Below, piece after piece: positions 42,872 to 52,264 of a DNA stretch of 64,000 bases; within the stretch, counting starts at the first letter, position 1, and every line of letters starts with the position of its first letter. Source of the stretch: Anaerolineae bacterium (lineage in GTDB: Bacteria > Chloroflexota > Anaerolineae > Aggregatilineales > UBA2796); assembly GCA_019637555.1 (NCBI GenBank), contig JAHBVK010000015.1, forward strand, positions 49,507 through 113,506, read 5' to 3'. The translations under genes and the position numbers were made by a program. Below the pieces are notes generated by a model. The model worked only from the letters and a program-made list of their open reading frames with translations, made no database searches and was not told the DNA's origin.

Positions 42872-43863
42872 TCCACTACCTCACGCACGGTATAGATGTA
42901 CTTGACGCTGCCGCCTTCGTAGTAGGTGCGGGTGAGCATCTCGGCGAGCAAACCATTGGTGATGAACTGCACGCCCATGATGATAAACAGCGCGGTCAGA
43001 ATCAGCAGTGGATTGCCGGTGATGTCGAAGTTAGCAAAGATTTTCAGCAGCAAGGTAATCGCGCCAGTGATGAAGCCCGCGATCAGGCTGAAGATGCCAA
43101 TACTGCCGAACAAACGCAGTGGTTTGGCGGCGTAGGAGAGTAAGAACTTAACCGCGATCACATCTAGCAGCACGCGCCATGTGCGCGACAAACCGTAGTG
43201 ACTCTTGCCGAACTTGCGCTGTGACCACTGCACCGGGATCTCGGTCATGCGCGCTCCGAAGCGGCTGGCAAGCGCGGGGATGAAGCGGTGCAATTCGCCA
43301 TAGAGCTTGAGATGTTGCAGCGTAGTGCGGTTATACGCTTTGAAGGTAGAACCAAAGTCGCGCATCTGAATGCCACTGACGGATGCCATCAGCATGTTAG
43401 CGAGACGACTGGGGATGCTGCGCGCTGCCGGATCGTGGCTGCGATCCCGCCAACCGCTGACCAGATCGTAGCCTTGCGCTAGTTTATCGACCAGCTTAGG
43501 CAAATCCTCAGGGTGAAATTGCAGGTCGCCGTCCATCGCCACCACTACTTCGCCACGCGCGTGATCGAAGCCTGCGGCAAGGGCGGGAGTCTGACCAAAG
43601 TTGCGGGTGAAGCGAACAACACGAACTTGAGGATCGGTGCTGTGAATCGCTTTTAGCGCGTCGAAGGTGCCATCACTGCTGCCATCGTCCACGAAAACGA
43701 TCTCGTATGAGGGCTGGTAACTTTGCAGCACCTGTGTGAGCTGATCCACAAGGATCGAGACATTCTCACGCTCGTTGTGGACAGGGATGACAACAGATAG
43801 TTTAGGTAGCGGTGCAGCGTCGGTTGATTGTAGTTGTTCAGGCGTCTGGTTCTGGTTGAGCAT
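42868..43863 (-). CDS. GT2-family polyprenyl-phosphate glycosyltransferase
   Basis: 331 aa. GT-A domain at the front (SVVIPVHNERENV, FVDDGSSDGT, MDGDLQFHPEDLP), then two C-terminal membrane helices (about 240-265, 275-300). The type is like ArnC/ DPM1/GtrB, which load a sugar on undecaprenyl phosphate. That lipid-sugar is the donor used by GT39 proteins such as those elsewhere in this window. Ends ATMs in a leftward operon with GT4 and the methyltransferase. Confidence 0.92.
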   Translation of the reverse strand: MLNQNQTPEQLQSTDAAPLPKLSVVIPVHNERENVSILVDQLTQVLQSYQPSYEIVFVDDGSSDGTFDALKAIHSTDPQVRVVRFTRNFGQTPALAAGFDHARGEVVVAMDGDLQFHPEDLPKLVDKLAQGYDLVSGWRDRSHDPAARSIPSRLANMLMASVSGIQMRDFGSTFKAYNRTTLQHLKLYGELHRFIPALASRFGARMTEIPVQWSQRKFGKSHYGLSRTWRVLLDVIAVKFLLSYAAKPLRLFGSIGIFSLIAGFITGAITLLLKIFANFDITGNPLLILTALFIIMGVQFITNGLLAEMLTRTYYEGGSVKYIYTVREVVE

Positions 43864-43916
43864 GACGCCGGATTATAGCGCGGAATGTGGAGTAAACGAT
43901 CCGATGATCCGGCGAA

Positions 43917-44786
43917 TCAGCCTCTGGCAACGCGACTGCTGGTGATCGCTTCCTTGAGCGACTCGACATCATCAAATGATTTATCGGTGGGCAGCACTTG
44001 CGAAACCATCAGTTGGAGGCGGTTTTCCAGCATCGCTTGCTTTGCTTTATCCCGATCCTTCAGCGGATAGAAGTATTCCATCGACTGCTTGATTCGCGCT
44101 TCGATGCGTTCTTTGATGGTGGGCACTTTAGCTCCATCAGTGATGATGATGAACTCTGCGGGCTTGAGATGCCCGATGAAATCGCTCTCGTTGCCTGCCT
44201 CGCGGATGGCGTTGTTCATCATCAGCGTGACGGCGCGTAGTACATCGTCAGCGGCGACGAAGCCGTAAAGTTCGCGGAATTTGTCCAGTCCGTCGATGGA
44301 GATCGAGAGGATGCCCCATGTGTCCGGTCCGATTAGCGCATCACGCAGCTTTTCGTTGACCAGATCGCCTTCCGGCAGGTTAGTGACCGCGTTCATCAGC
44401 GCGGTGTGGACGGCGCGACCAAGCGTATTGCGGACACGCAAACGAAGCTCTTGAATGTCAAACGGCTTGGTGATGTAATCGACCACGCCGAGTTCTAAGC
44501 CAGCGAGCTTGTCTACGCGATCCCGTTTTTCGGTCAGGAAGATGACAGGAATGCTCTGGGTGCGGCGATCTGTGCGTAGACGGCGACAGACTTCATAACC
44601 GTCGATGTCCGGCAGGCGAATGTCCAACATGATGAGGTTGAAATTCTGATCCTGACTGAGGCGAACGGCATCTTCCCCCCACATCGCGGTGGCTACATCG
44701 TAGCCCTGCGCGTGGAAGAAACTGTGCAGCATTTCCGATAGATCGAGGTCATCTTCGACGATCAGGATGTGAGGCTTTTCAGTCAC
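43917..44786 (-). CDS. Response regulator with degenerate GGDEF domain
   Basis: 289 aa from a GTG with GGAGA 5 bases away. Receiver at 1-125: VEDDLD, Asp55 (IMLDIRLPD), Lys in DYITKPFD. A GGDEF-like fold follows (ISIDGLDKFRELYGFVAAD). The active-site motif is replaced by LKPAEFIII, so it should not make c-di-GMP. It closes the roadblock-V4R-regulator set and probably signals by protein contact. Confidence 0.85.
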   Translation of the reverse strand: MTEKPHILIVEDDLDLSEMLHSFFHAQGYDVATAMWGEDAVRLSQDQNFNLIMLDIRLPDIDGYEVCRRLRTDRRTQSIPVIFLTEKRDRVDKLAGLELGVVDYITKPFDIQELRLRVRNTLGRAVHTALMNAVTNLPEGDLVNEKLRDALIGPDTWGILSISIDGLDKFRELYGFVAADDVLRAVTLMMNNAIREAGNESDFIGHLKPAEFIIITDGAKVPTIKERIEARIKQSMEYFYPLKDRDKAKQAMLENRLQLMVSQVLPTDKSFDDVESLKEAITSSRVARG

Positions 44787-44854
44787 GGGTTCTCCTTATC
44801 GTCGCTTATTATGCAATTGCATGTCTATTAACGTCGGCAGCGCCCACACTACGA

Positions 44855-45493
44855 TCAGCCGATGGGTTCTTTATAAATGACGAAGACACAGTTGGGATCG
44901 CCTTTTGCATGGCACTCGGTCTCCACCACTCGAAATTCGTGTCCACCGCTGACCCAGCGCAGACCTTCTTGCAACAGACCGACTGCGGCATGGCAAACCT
45001 GTTTATCGGTGGTACGTCCCCAGCAGACAGGGCATTGCTTAATGGTGTAAGTGAAGTGATCGTCATGCTCTTGCACTTCGCTCAACTGATCGCTGAAGTT
45101 AGTGAAGATCGTCGCCATCGCTGGCAAGCCCATTTTGAGCTTGGCGCTAAGGGGCAGCACTTTGAAGGCGAGATCGCCCACACCTGCCAGCGCGCCGAAG
45201 TTCTTTAACCCTTGAGCAAAGCAGGCGCGACCAGCACGCAACGCCAGACCGCGACCACCGCGCGGACCGTACATATCTTCCAGCGCGGCATTGAGCGCGG
45301 TGAAATGTGCGAAGTCGAACTGACGCTCAAGGTTGTCAGCGGGGTAGTTGTCGATGAGTTGTCCCAGACCAGCCAGATTGAGAATCGCGTTCAACCCGTT
45401 TTTACCCATCACGTCTTCCATGGCGTGAATGTAAATGCGGGCGATACGATTTGGATAGTAGAGGCCGCTGAGTGTGCTTACTTTTTCAGCCAC
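44855..45493 (-). CDS. V4R-domain sensor protein
   Basis: 212 aa from a GTG with GGAGGAAGG upstream. The C-terminal half (about 130-205) is a 4-vinyl-reductase-like V4R domain, ending ETECHAKGDPNCVFVIYKEP, with CPVCWG before it; V4R folds bind small hydrophobic ligands. The N-terminal helical part has no match I recall. It lies between a roadblock gene and a response regulator gene, all leftward, suggesting a ligand-sensing complex. Confidence 0.85.
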   Translation of the reverse strand: MAEKVSTLSGLYYPNRIARIYIHAMEDVMGKNGLNAILNLAGLGQLIDNYPADNLERQFDFAHFTALNAALEDMYGPRGGRGLALRAGRACFAQGLKNFGALAGVGDLAFKVLPLSAKLKMGLPAMATIFTNFSDQLSEVQEHDDHFTYTIKQCPVCWGRTTDKQVCHAAVGLLQEGLRWVSGGHEFRVVETECHAKGDPNCVFVIYKEPIG

Positions 45494-45552
45494 AACCTTC
45501 CTCCGTTAGGTACAGTAGATCTGAGGTGTGCACTTAAGATCGGCAGCACGGC

Positions 45553-45924
45553 TCAGACGAGTTTGGCTAACTCTTTGGCGGCGCGACCCATATCGAGGAA
45601 GATGAGTCCGAGCTTCGCCTGTTCACGGGCGAGTACAGTGAGAACGGCTTCGTCCCCGACAGCCATCAGGATGACGTAGCCGTGTTGTCCTTTGACATAG
45701 ACAGTATCTAGACCACCGCGCCCCAATTCCCCGGCGATACGTTCACCGAGGGAAAGCATAGCGGCAGACATGGCGGAAACGCGGTCTTCTTCGTAATGGG
45801 TCGGCATAACCGAAGCCATCGTCAGACCGTCCACGCTCACGACGGCTGCGGCTTCGACATCTGCGGAACTTGCCTGAAGGTCTCGCAACCGTTCGACGAG
45901 TTGTTCAGTACGTGACTTAGCCAA
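45553..45924 (-). CDS. Roadblock/LC7-domain protein
   Basis: 123 aa. Starts at TTG with GGAGA 7 bases upstream. Whole length is a Roadblock/LC7 fold: VEAAAVVSVDGLTMAS, then MSAAMLSLGERIAGELGRGG and YVKGQHGYVILMAVGD. Bacterial roadblock proteins regulate small GTPases such as MglA. No GTPase gene is adjacent. It leads the operon with the V4R and response-regulator genes. Confidence 0.9.
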   Translation of the reverse strand: MAKSRTEQLVERLRDLQASSADVEAAAVVSVDGLTMASVMPTHYEEDRVSAMSAAMLSLGERIAGELGRGGLDTVYVKGQHGYVILMAVGDEAVLTVLAREQAKLGLIFLDMGRAAKELAKLV

Positions 45925-46096
45925 CGCTGATTCTCCTCAGTGAGTGCAGATCAGGAACGCGCCCGCGTGGTGTTTGCTGTTGCACGGTGATAGCGACAGA
46001 ATCGCCAGTGAGCTTGAACATACATAGATGTGATAACACGGTGGTTGTGGTTGTCATTTGTATCGAGCATCCGCCTCCACCAGCTACAAGCGGCGT

Positions 46097-46126
46097 ACTG
46101 TAGCACAGCGGCAAACAGCCTGTCAA
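46097..46126 (-). promoter_or_regulatory. Promoter of the roadblock-V4R-regulator operon
   Basis: TTGACA (46126-46121), an 18-bp spacer and TACAGT (46102-46097) on the minus strand; a perfect -35. Confidence 0.7.
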
Positions 46127-46241
46127 GTTAAGTTCGAGTTGCGCCAGCGGGTCTATACTGGTTCTGCATGGTAAGCATAAAGAAAAACGGCAAATTTCGC
46201 AATACAACGGGATAACAGAATGTTCGCCGTTCACTTGAGTA

Positions 46242-46271
46242 TTCACAGTTAACGCCGCATTGGGATAAAAT
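46242..46271 (+). promoter_or_regulatory. Probable prfA promoter
   Basis: TTCACA (46242-46247), an 18-bp spacer and TAAAAT (46266-46271), 24 bases before the ATG. Confidence 0.55.
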
Positions 46272-46294
46272 TGTGATGAACGAAAGAAGGTCAC

Positions 46295-47392
46295 ATGTTT
46301 GATAAATTAGCCGGGATCGAAGCCCGCTATCAGGAAGTAGAGCGCCTACTCGCGGATCAGGCGACCCTCAACGACTACAGCAAGGTCACCGAGTTGGCGC
46401 AAGAACGCAGCGAGATCGAGCAGATCGTAGAGAATTACCGCGAATATCGGCGGCTCTCGTCACAGCTTGATGACGCCAAAGCGATGCTGGAAGCTGAGAG
46501 CGATGCCGATCTGCGAGCGATGGCGGAAGAAGAATACGAGCAACTGGCGGAAAAACTGCCAGAACTAGAAAGCAAACTCAAGGCGCTGCTGCTGCCCCGC
46601 GATCCGCGCGATAGCAAGAACGTGATCGTGGAAATTCGGGCAGGGACGGGCGGCGACGAAGCCGGCTTGTTCGCTGGCGATTTGCTACGTATGTACATGC
46701 GTTATGCCGAAGAAAAGAACTGGAAAACTGAAGTCATCACCTCTAACGAGTCGGGCATCGGTGGCTACAGCATGATCACGTTCGAGCTGCGCGGCAAGGG
46801 CGCATTCTCACGTCTGAAATACGAAAGCGGCGTACATCGCGTTCAGCGCGTGCCACTAACGGAAGCACAGGGACGCATCCACACCTCGACGGCGACGGTG
46901 GCGGTGCTGGCACAGGCGGACGAAGTGGACGTGAAGATCAATCCCAATGACCTAAAGATCGACACCTATCGATCTGGCGGCGCTGGCGGTCAGCACGTTA
47001 ATAAGACCGAATCGGCGGTACGCATTACGCACATTCCGTCGGGAATGGTGGTAGAAGTGCAGGAAGAACGCCGTCAGCAGCAGAATCGCATGAAAGCAAT
47101 GGAATATCTCCGTGCGCGTCTATATGAACAGGAGCAGGAACGCATCCGCAGCGCTGAAGAAGCTACGCGCCGCAGCCAGATCGGAACGGGAGAACGTAGT
47201 GAGAAGATCCGCACATACAACTTTCGAGATAACAGAGTCACTGATCATCGAGTTGGCTTGAGCATTTATAACCTACCCGCCGTGATGGATGGCGACATTG
47301 ATCCGTTCATTGATGCGATGATCGTGAAGGAGCAGGCGGAATCGCTCGGCGGCGAGTATGTGCCCGCTGGCGCGACGGAGGATGAGGAATGA
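46295..47392 (+). CDS. prfA: Peptide chain release factor 1
   Basis: 365 aa. [11 protein letters not shown] holds the universal GGQ that releases the peptide. [20 protein letters not shown] is the RF1-type region before it. RF1 rather than RF2 is chosen from start to end similarity and full length without a frameshift. AAGG stands before the ATG. prmC, which methylates the GGQ glutamine, is in the same direction but two genes away. Confidence 0.96.
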   Translation: MFDKLAGIEARYQEVERLLADQATLNDYSKVTELAQERSEIEQIVENYREYRRLSSQLDDAKAMLEAESDADLRAMAEEEYEQLAEKLPELESKLKALLLPRDPRDSKNVIVEIRAGTGGDEAGLFAGDLLRMYMRYAEEKNWKTEVITSNESGIGGYSMITFELRGKGAFSRLKYESGVHRVQRVPLTEAQGRIHTSTATVAVLAQADEVDVKINPNDLKIDTYRSGGAGGQHVNKTESAVRITHIPSGMVVEVQEERRQQQNRMKAMEYLRARLYEQEQERIRSAEEATRRSQIGTGERSEKIRTYNFRDNRVTDHRVGLSIYNLPAVMDGDIDPFIDAMIVKEQAESLGGEYVPAGATEDEE

Positions 47393-47428
47393 TACATACG
47401 ACTGATCCCGTAGGTGCTGCATTCTATT

Positions 47429-47475
47429 CCCGGCAATAAATTGCCGGGCTGAACGAACAAAGTCCCTGCGGGACT
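47429..47475. repeat. Double-hairpin interspersed repeat
   Basis: CCCGGCAAT-AA-ATTGCCGGG (47429-47448) then AGTCCC-TGC-GGGACT (47461-47475), joined by CTGAACGAACAA. This two-hairpin form matches small palindromic repeats that I recall in Chloroflexi and other genomes. It lies between prfA and the phosphoesterase gene. Confidence 0.6.
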
Positions 47476-47508
47476 CCGATTCATGAAGTTGTTGGCTAGT
47501 CTAGTGTT

Positions 47509-48336
47509 ATGCGTATCGTCATCACCTCTGATCTGCATTATCAACAGCGGCATCCGCATACCGATAGCGTGATTCGCCAGTTCGTGGAAAAACTTGCCGA
47601 TCTGAAGCCTGATTGTTTGATCATCGGCGGCGATATTGGCGAAGGTGTCAGCAACTTCGATCAAATGTTGGTGCTACTGCGGGTTGTCGATTGTCCGCGC
47701 CTAGTACTGGCGGGAAACCACGATCTGTGGGTGTATCCACAGGATGCGGAACACGGCATCACGAGCGATAAGCTGTGGCTGGACATCCTGCCGCGATTGA
47801 CGCGGGAGCACGGTGCGATCTGGTTGGAGGGTGAAAACTGGATACGAGATGGCGTCGGGATTTGCGGCACTATCGGCTGGTACGACTTTACAGCACGCGA
47901 TCCCTCGATTGCGATGTCTATTGAGGAGTATGCCAGCAACAAGAAGATGTTCGTCAATGATGGGATACGCCTCAAGTGGGATCGCAATGACGTTGACTTC
48001 GCGGAGGAGATTGGCGAGGCGTTTTCCGGTAGATTACAGGCGCTAGATAATGATTCCTCTGTACGAGAGATTTTAGTGGTAACGCATGTGCCAGCCTTCG
48101 AGGAAGGGATCATCCGTAAATCGGGCAATATTGGCTGGAATATCAGCAATGCTTATTTCGGTAATCTGACGCTAGGAACTCGCATTCTCGCTAGTTCCAA
48201 AGTCCATCGCGTGATCAGCGGACATACGCATGTCGGCGTGGAGGCAACGATACTTGGTACGGCGCGACCAATAGAGATGCAGGTTATTGGCGCTGATTAC
48301 GGTAAGCCTGCGTATGTTCTTATCGAAATCGGCTAA
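47509..48336 (+). CDS. Metallophosphoesterase
   Basis: 275 aa, calcineurin-like fold. The dimetal ligands are visible in order: SDLH (Asp/His, near 8-11), GGDIG, GNHDLW, VVTHVP and SGHTHVG. Substrate is unknown; nucleic acid, cyclic nucleotide or phosphoester are all possible. It is the first gene after the repeat and 5 bases before a membrane-protein gene, so they are probably one operon inserted between prfA and prmC. Confidence 0.9.
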   Translation: MRIVITSDLHYQQRHPHTDSVIRQFVEKLADLKPDCLIIGGDIGEGVSNFDQMLVLLRVVDCPRLVLAGNHDLWVYPQDAEHGITSDKLWLDILPRLTREHGAIWLEGENWIRDGVGICGTIGWYDFTARDPSIAMSIEEYASNKKMFVNDGIRLKWDRNDVDFAEEIGEAFSGRLQALDNDSSVREILVVTHVPAFEEGIIRKSGNIGWNISNAYFGNLTLGTRILASSKVHRVISGHTHVGVEATILGTARPIEMQVIGADYGKPAYVLIEIG

Positions 48337-48341
48337 TCTGT

Positions 48342-48836
48342 ATGGAGGAAGTTTATTACTCCAAGCTGTCACCTGAGCGATGCCGACAGCGATTATTGCG
48401 TCGGTTGCGGTTCAAATGGCGCAGTTACAATTACAAGGTGAGTCCTGAGGATGAGCCGATAACCTTTGAGATTCAGCGCCGTGAACCAAAAAGAGAGCCT
48501 TGGACAGGAAGCGTCTATTCGACTATTGCATGCGGAACAATAGAGGAATATCAGGGCGGAAGCAGAATCACTGTCAAACTTAGGCTAAAGCCATTTCAAC
48601 GCATCCTGTTTTCCTTGCTCGGAATATTCGTTTTGTTAGGGATTGCTAACGTATTGCGAACCGGAGTCTTTTTTGGTGAGCAGCCCGTGCTCGACACAGT
48701 TTTTGCCCTTTGTATCTTAGTTTTTGCACCAGCCTTTTCTCTACTACTATGGTTTTCCACACGTTCAAGCCAAGATCCATTGGTATTCGAGTTCTTAGAC
48801 AAGACTTTCTCCGATGATGACCAAGTTAACGAATGA
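48342..48836 (+). CDS. Unknown membrane protein with two helices
   Basis: 164 aa, not recognised. The first 90 residues are soluble and Arg-rich with beta character (ERCRQRLLRRLRFKWRSYNY near the start). Two helices follow (about 86-106 and 113-135), then a short acidic tail. It begins 5 bases after the phosphoesterase stop. Composition is more AT-rich than neighbours. Function unknown. Confidence 0.65.
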   Translation: MEEVYYSKLSPERCRQRLLRRLRFKWRSYNYKVSPEDEPITFEIQRREPKREPWTGSVYSTIACGTIEEYQGGSRITVKLRLKPFQRILFSLLGIFVLLGIANVLRTGVFFGEQPVLDTVFALCILVFAPAFSLLLWFSTRSSQDPLVFEFLDKTFSDDDQVNE

Positions 48837-48857
48837 GATGTGTATCCTAAATCAGTT

Positions 48858-49691
48858 ATGACATCCATTTCCAGTGTCCTCAAAGCCGCTATCGCTACCC
48901 TCATGGGATCATCAGGATCGCCGCGCCTCGATACCGAATTGATCCTGTCTCATGTGCTAGAGAAGCCACGCGAATACCTGATCGCGCATGGCGAGGTTGA
49001 ACTCACTGAACAGGAACGCAGCACCTTCGATAAGCTGATCAAGCTGCGTAAAAGTGGGATGCCCGTTCCCTACATCCTCGGCAGGCGTGGATTCTTTGAC
49101 CGCGATTTCAAAGTGACCTCCCATGTCTTGATCCCGCGCCCTGAGACGGAACATCTGGTTGAGGCGGCATTGGAGTGGGCGGAGGGCAGAGCGAACCTGC
49201 GGATCGTTGATGTGGGCACGGGCAGCGGCGTGATCGCGCTATCGTTGGCGGCACGGTTGCTGGAAGCGCGAGTGCTAGCGACAGATTATTCGGCGGCGGC
49301 GCTGCTGGTGGCAAGAGAGAATGGCGAGGGATTGCGGAATGTGAGCTATGTGCAAGCTGATCTACTGGCGGGGATTGCAGGCACGTTCGACATCATTGCC
49401 GCGAATTTGCCGTACATCGCTATCGAGGACTTGAGCGTCTTGGATGTCGCTAAATTTGAGCCGCATGTGGCGCTTAACGGTGGCGCGGATGGTCTGGTGT
49501 TGATCCGGCGATTACTGACGCAAGCACCCGCTCGATTGGCAACGCCGGGATTGCTGTTGTTGGAGATCGGCGCAGATCAAGGCGAGGCAGCAGCACAATT
49601 AGCGCGGGCTGCATTCCCGAATGCGGCTGTAGCAGTGTTGAAGGACTATGCGGGGCTAGATCGGGTAGTGAGAGTACAGCTAGAGAATTAA
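48858..49691 (+). CDS. prmC: Release-factor glutamine methyltransferase
   Basis: 277 aa from the ATG at 48858; a GTG at 48840 would add six residues. N-terminal helical domain (DTELILSHVL), then RRGFFDRDFKV and PRPETEHLVE. SAM motif DVGTGSGVIALSLA. The catalytic motif is NLPYI instead of the usual NPPYI; the key Asn and the last Pro-Tyr are kept. It methylates the GGQ glutamine of RF1/RF2. In many genomes it follows prfA directly; here two genes intervene. Confidence 0.9.
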   Translation: MTSISSVLKAAIATLMGSSGSPRLDTELILSHVLEKPREYLIAHGEVELTEQERSTFDKLIKLRKSGMPVPYILGRRGFFDRDFKVTSHVLIPRPETEHLVEAALEWAEGRANLRIVDVGTGSGVIALSLAARLLEARVLATDYSAAALLVARENGEGLRNVSYVQADLLAGIAGTFDIIAANLPYIAIEDLSVLDVAKFEPHVALNGGADGLVLIRRLLTQAPARLATPGLLLLEIGADQGEAAAQLARAAFPNAAVAVLKDYAGLDRVVRVQLEN

Positions 49692-49743
49692 GGGCGGGTT
49701 ACAGGGATAGCGTTGCGTTGGTGCTTACCTGAGAAACCCGCCC
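49692..49743. terminator. Shared hairpin between prmC and the DoxX gene
   Basis: GGGCGGGTT (49692-49700) pairs perfectly with AACCCGCCC (49735-49743) around a 34-base loop, between two convergent genes. It starts right after the prmC stop. There is no U-run on the plus strand. Confidence 0.5.
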
Positions 49744-49757
49744 CTAGATAGCGATCT

Positions 49758-50288
49758 TTAGCGTTGAGTTTCCATCTTTATCTGTTCGCGCTTACGGGCG
49801 GCATGCGCCACGTCTGGATCGGCAACTAACTTGCCGCCGCGCACCGTCGCGCCGATGACTACGCCAGCCGCGATCAGCACCATATTCTTGATGATGTACT
49901 GTCCCTCTAGCGTTGGCGCGTAGGGGATGCGGGTGAATACTTCGTTGGGAAAGAAGAATAGCGGCATGATCGTGCCGATCATTTGCAGGAACAGTAGCAG
50001 CAGCGTCACGCGCATGAACTTTCCAGTGATCAAGCCTATTCCAATAAGTGTTTCCCATGCCGCCAAGATTGGCACGGAAATTTCGGGTTGCACGACGCCA
50101 AAGGTGAGTACCTCAATGGTGCGTCCTGCCAGCGTCTGCGCCGGACTCAAACCGGGGAAGAACTTGAGGAAACCGAACCAGAAAAAGACGATTCCCAATC
50201 CGACGCGCAGCATTGTGACGCCATACTTCGCCATCCAGTTGGTCACCGCTACGTCAATACGATTGAACAGGTCAATCATGGATTGCAT
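49758..50288 (-). CDS. DoxX-family membrane protein
   Basis: 176 aa with four helices. MLRVGLGIVFFWFGFLKFFPG is the first helix and GLSPAQT follows; ILAAWETLIGIGLITG is typical of DoxX/ SURF4-like proteins. Some DoxX proteins are subunits of a quinol oxidase or oxidative-stress complexes; the role here is not defined. An ATG three codons inside is an alternative start. Monocistronic, converging with prmC. Confidence 0.82.
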   Translation of the reverse strand: MQSMIDLFNRIDVAVTNWMAKYGVTMLRVGLGIVFFWFGFLKFFPGLSPAQTLAGRTIEVLTFGVVQPEISVPILAAWETLIGIGLITGKFMRVTLLLLFLQMIGTIMPLFFFPNEVFTRIPYAPTLEGQYIIKNMVLIAAGVVIGATVRGGKLVADPDVAHAARKREQIKMETQR

Positions 50289-50423
50289 TGCCTAATACCC
50301 CACTCTATTCAGCTAAATAACGGTAATTCAAGAATTTATTAGGTAGTACGTGCGGCAATTAGGGTACGTTGCGCAGATCGAGCATAGCTAGCGGGCGGAT
50401 GGGCAAAACTCCAAGAACAATCC

Positions 50424-50445
50424 GGGCAGGTAGCAACACCTGCCC
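50424..50445 (-). terminator. Terminator-like hairpin after the acyl-CoA ligase gene
   Basis: GGGCAGGT / ACCTGCCC, 8-bp stem with a 6-base loop, 28 bases after the stop. The tail on the minus strand is GGATTGTTCTT, a poor U-run. No gene is seen in 50289-50473. Confidence 0.6.
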
Positions 50446-50473
50446 AGTTTACTATTAGCTGATGAACGCGTGA

Positions 50474-52231
50474 TTAGCTGGTGACTGGCTCCCGCTTCTG
50501 TTCCTTCTCCATTGCCACGAGTTCACGACGCAGCACTTTACCTACAGTTGTCTTGGGTAGTTCAGAGACAAACTGAATGCGCGTGGGTAGTTCGTAACGT
50601 GCCAGCTTCTTGCCCGCGAAATCGATCAGTTCCTGCTCGGAGACGGATTGCCCGGGCTTGACGACCACCCATGCCTTCAGCGCTTCCTGACCGGGTTTAT
50701 CGGGATGGGTGATGCCAGCGACGCCGACATCCTGTACAGCCTGATGTTCCGCCAGAATCTTTTCCACGTTTGTTGGATAAACATTGAAGCCACCGATGAT
50801 CACCATATCCTTTTTGCGATCAACGATGTACAGGTAGCCATCTTCATCGACTTTGCCGATGTCGCCCGTATACAGCCATTTGCGACCATCGGGACCTTCA
50901 CGCAGCGCTTTATCCGTTTCTTCGGGCTTATTGTGGTAGTGGGACATCAAATTGGGACTCCACATCACCAGTTCGCCCACTTCGCCGATACTGAGGTCGT
51001 TAGTGCCGTTCTCAATATCAACGATGCGTACTTCCACATCGGGCAGGGGCAATCCGATACTGCCAGTGCGATTCTCGCCATTCAGCGGATTGACGCAGAA
51101 AGCAGTAGGAGCTTCGCTCATGCCCCAGCCTTCGACCAGCTTACCACCAGTCAATTCCTCGAATTTGCGCTTGGTTGCTGGCGGCAGCGGCGCAGAACCG
51201 CTGATGCAAGCCTTGATCGAACGGATGTTATACTTGCCCGCCGCCACATCCGGATTGTTGTTAATGGCGTTGTACATGGCTGGCACACCCATATAAAAGG
51301 TGGGCTTGTAAGCGTCGATCACTTCCAACACTTCTTTGATGTCACGCGGGTTCGGCACCATCAACATGCTGCCACCTACGGCGGTTGCCAGTGCCATCAC
51401 CGCGATCATGCCGAAGACATGGAACAGCGGAATCGCAGCCATGAACGCAGGATTGCCATCGTTGATACCTAAAAAGGATTTGCACATCAGAGCATTGGCG
51501 ACCAACGCGTAATGCGTGGAAACGGCGGCTTTAGGAACACCCGTTGTCCCGCCCGTGTACTGGAACAGCGCGTAATCAGTATGATGAATGTCAACGCCCA
51601 ATTTGCGTCCGGCGTAGCGCTTCAGTAAATCTTGCAGCAAGTGATCGCTGGGCGCTTTTTCAATGCGATGTCCTTCTTTGCGCTCCTTAGCGACAGTAAA
51701 GAGGAAGGACGCCAGTGGCGGTAGATACTCTTTGATATTGGTAACGATGACATGCTTGACTGCTGTGTTCGGCTGAATCTGCTTAACTGTGTTGTAGAAC
51801 AGACTAAGCGTGATCACCGTATTCGCTCCGCAGTCGGCAAGCTGTTCACGCATCTTTTCGGGGGGATAAGTGGGATTGGTGGCGCAGACAATGGCACCAG
51901 CTTTGAGGATGCCGTAAAAGGCAATCACGAATTGGCTGCAGTTGGGCATTACGATGGCGACACGATCACCTTTTTTTACGCCCAGATCGGAGAGCGCCAC
52001 CGCGAGTGCATCGCTTTGATCGTCAACCTCTTTATAGCTTGTGTCGGCACGTTGACGCCCAACAACTGGTAAATGTGCTGACATCACAGTCATTGGTTTA
52101 TCGGGCCACTTTTCCGCTGCTGTGCGCAAGAGTTCGTGAAATGGATAAGTAGGATACTCCAGCGAAGCAGATACACCATTGTCGTAACGATTAATCCAAG
52201 GTTTGGTACTGAAAGGAAAAGTGTAAGTCAT
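50474..52231 (-). CDS. fadD: Long-chain fatty-acid--CoA ligase
   Basis: 585 aa of the ANL superfamily. FQYTGGTTGVPKAAV is the phosphate-binding loop, GWGMSEAP the A5 motif, YTGDIGKVDEDGYLYIVDR the hinge region with the conserved Asp and Arg, and PKTTVGKVLRREL the catalytic Lys near the C-terminus. It activates fatty acids to acyl-CoA; chain length is inferred from FadD-like length and sequence. Monocistronic, divergent from the CtpA protease gene. Confidence 0.92.
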   Translation of the reverse strand: MTYTFPFSTKPWINRYDNGVSASLEYPTYPFHELLRTAAEKWPDKPMTVMSAHLPVVGRQRADTSYKEVDDQSDALAVALSDLGVKKGDRVAIVMPNCSQFVIAFYGILKAGAIVCATNPTYPPEKMREQLADCGANTVITLSLFYNTVKQIQPNTAVKHVIVTNIKEYLPPLASFLFTVAKERKEGHRIEKAPSDHLLQDLLKRYAGRKLGVDIHHTDYALFQYTGGTTGVPKAAVSTHYALVANALMCKSFLGINDGNPAFMAAIPLFHVFGMIAVMALATAVGGSMLMVPNPRDIKEVLEVIDAYKPTFYMGVPAMYNAINNNPDVAAGKYNIRSIKACISGSAPLPPATKRKFEELTGGKLVEGWGMSEAPTAFCVNPLNGENRTGSIGLPLPDVEVRIVDIENGTNDLSIGEVGELVMWSPNLMSHYHNKPEETDKALREGPDGRKWLYTGDIGKVDEDGYLYIVDRKKDMVIIGGFNVYPTNVEKILAEHQAVQDVGVAGITHPDKPGQEALKAWVVVKPGQSVSEQELIDFAGKKLARYELPTRIQFVSELPKTTVGKVLRRELVAMEKEQKREPVTS

Positions 52232-52264
52232 CTTAATGCTCCCTAAGCAACACTCAATAAATTA

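Larger units (their letters stand above)
45925..46294. other. Divergent control region between the roadblock gene and prfA
   Basis: 370 bases with no convincing gene. They contain the leftward promoter at 46097-46126 and the rightward one at 46242-46271. The leftward transcript would have a leader of about 170 bases with no clear structure that I could assign. Confidence 0.5.
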
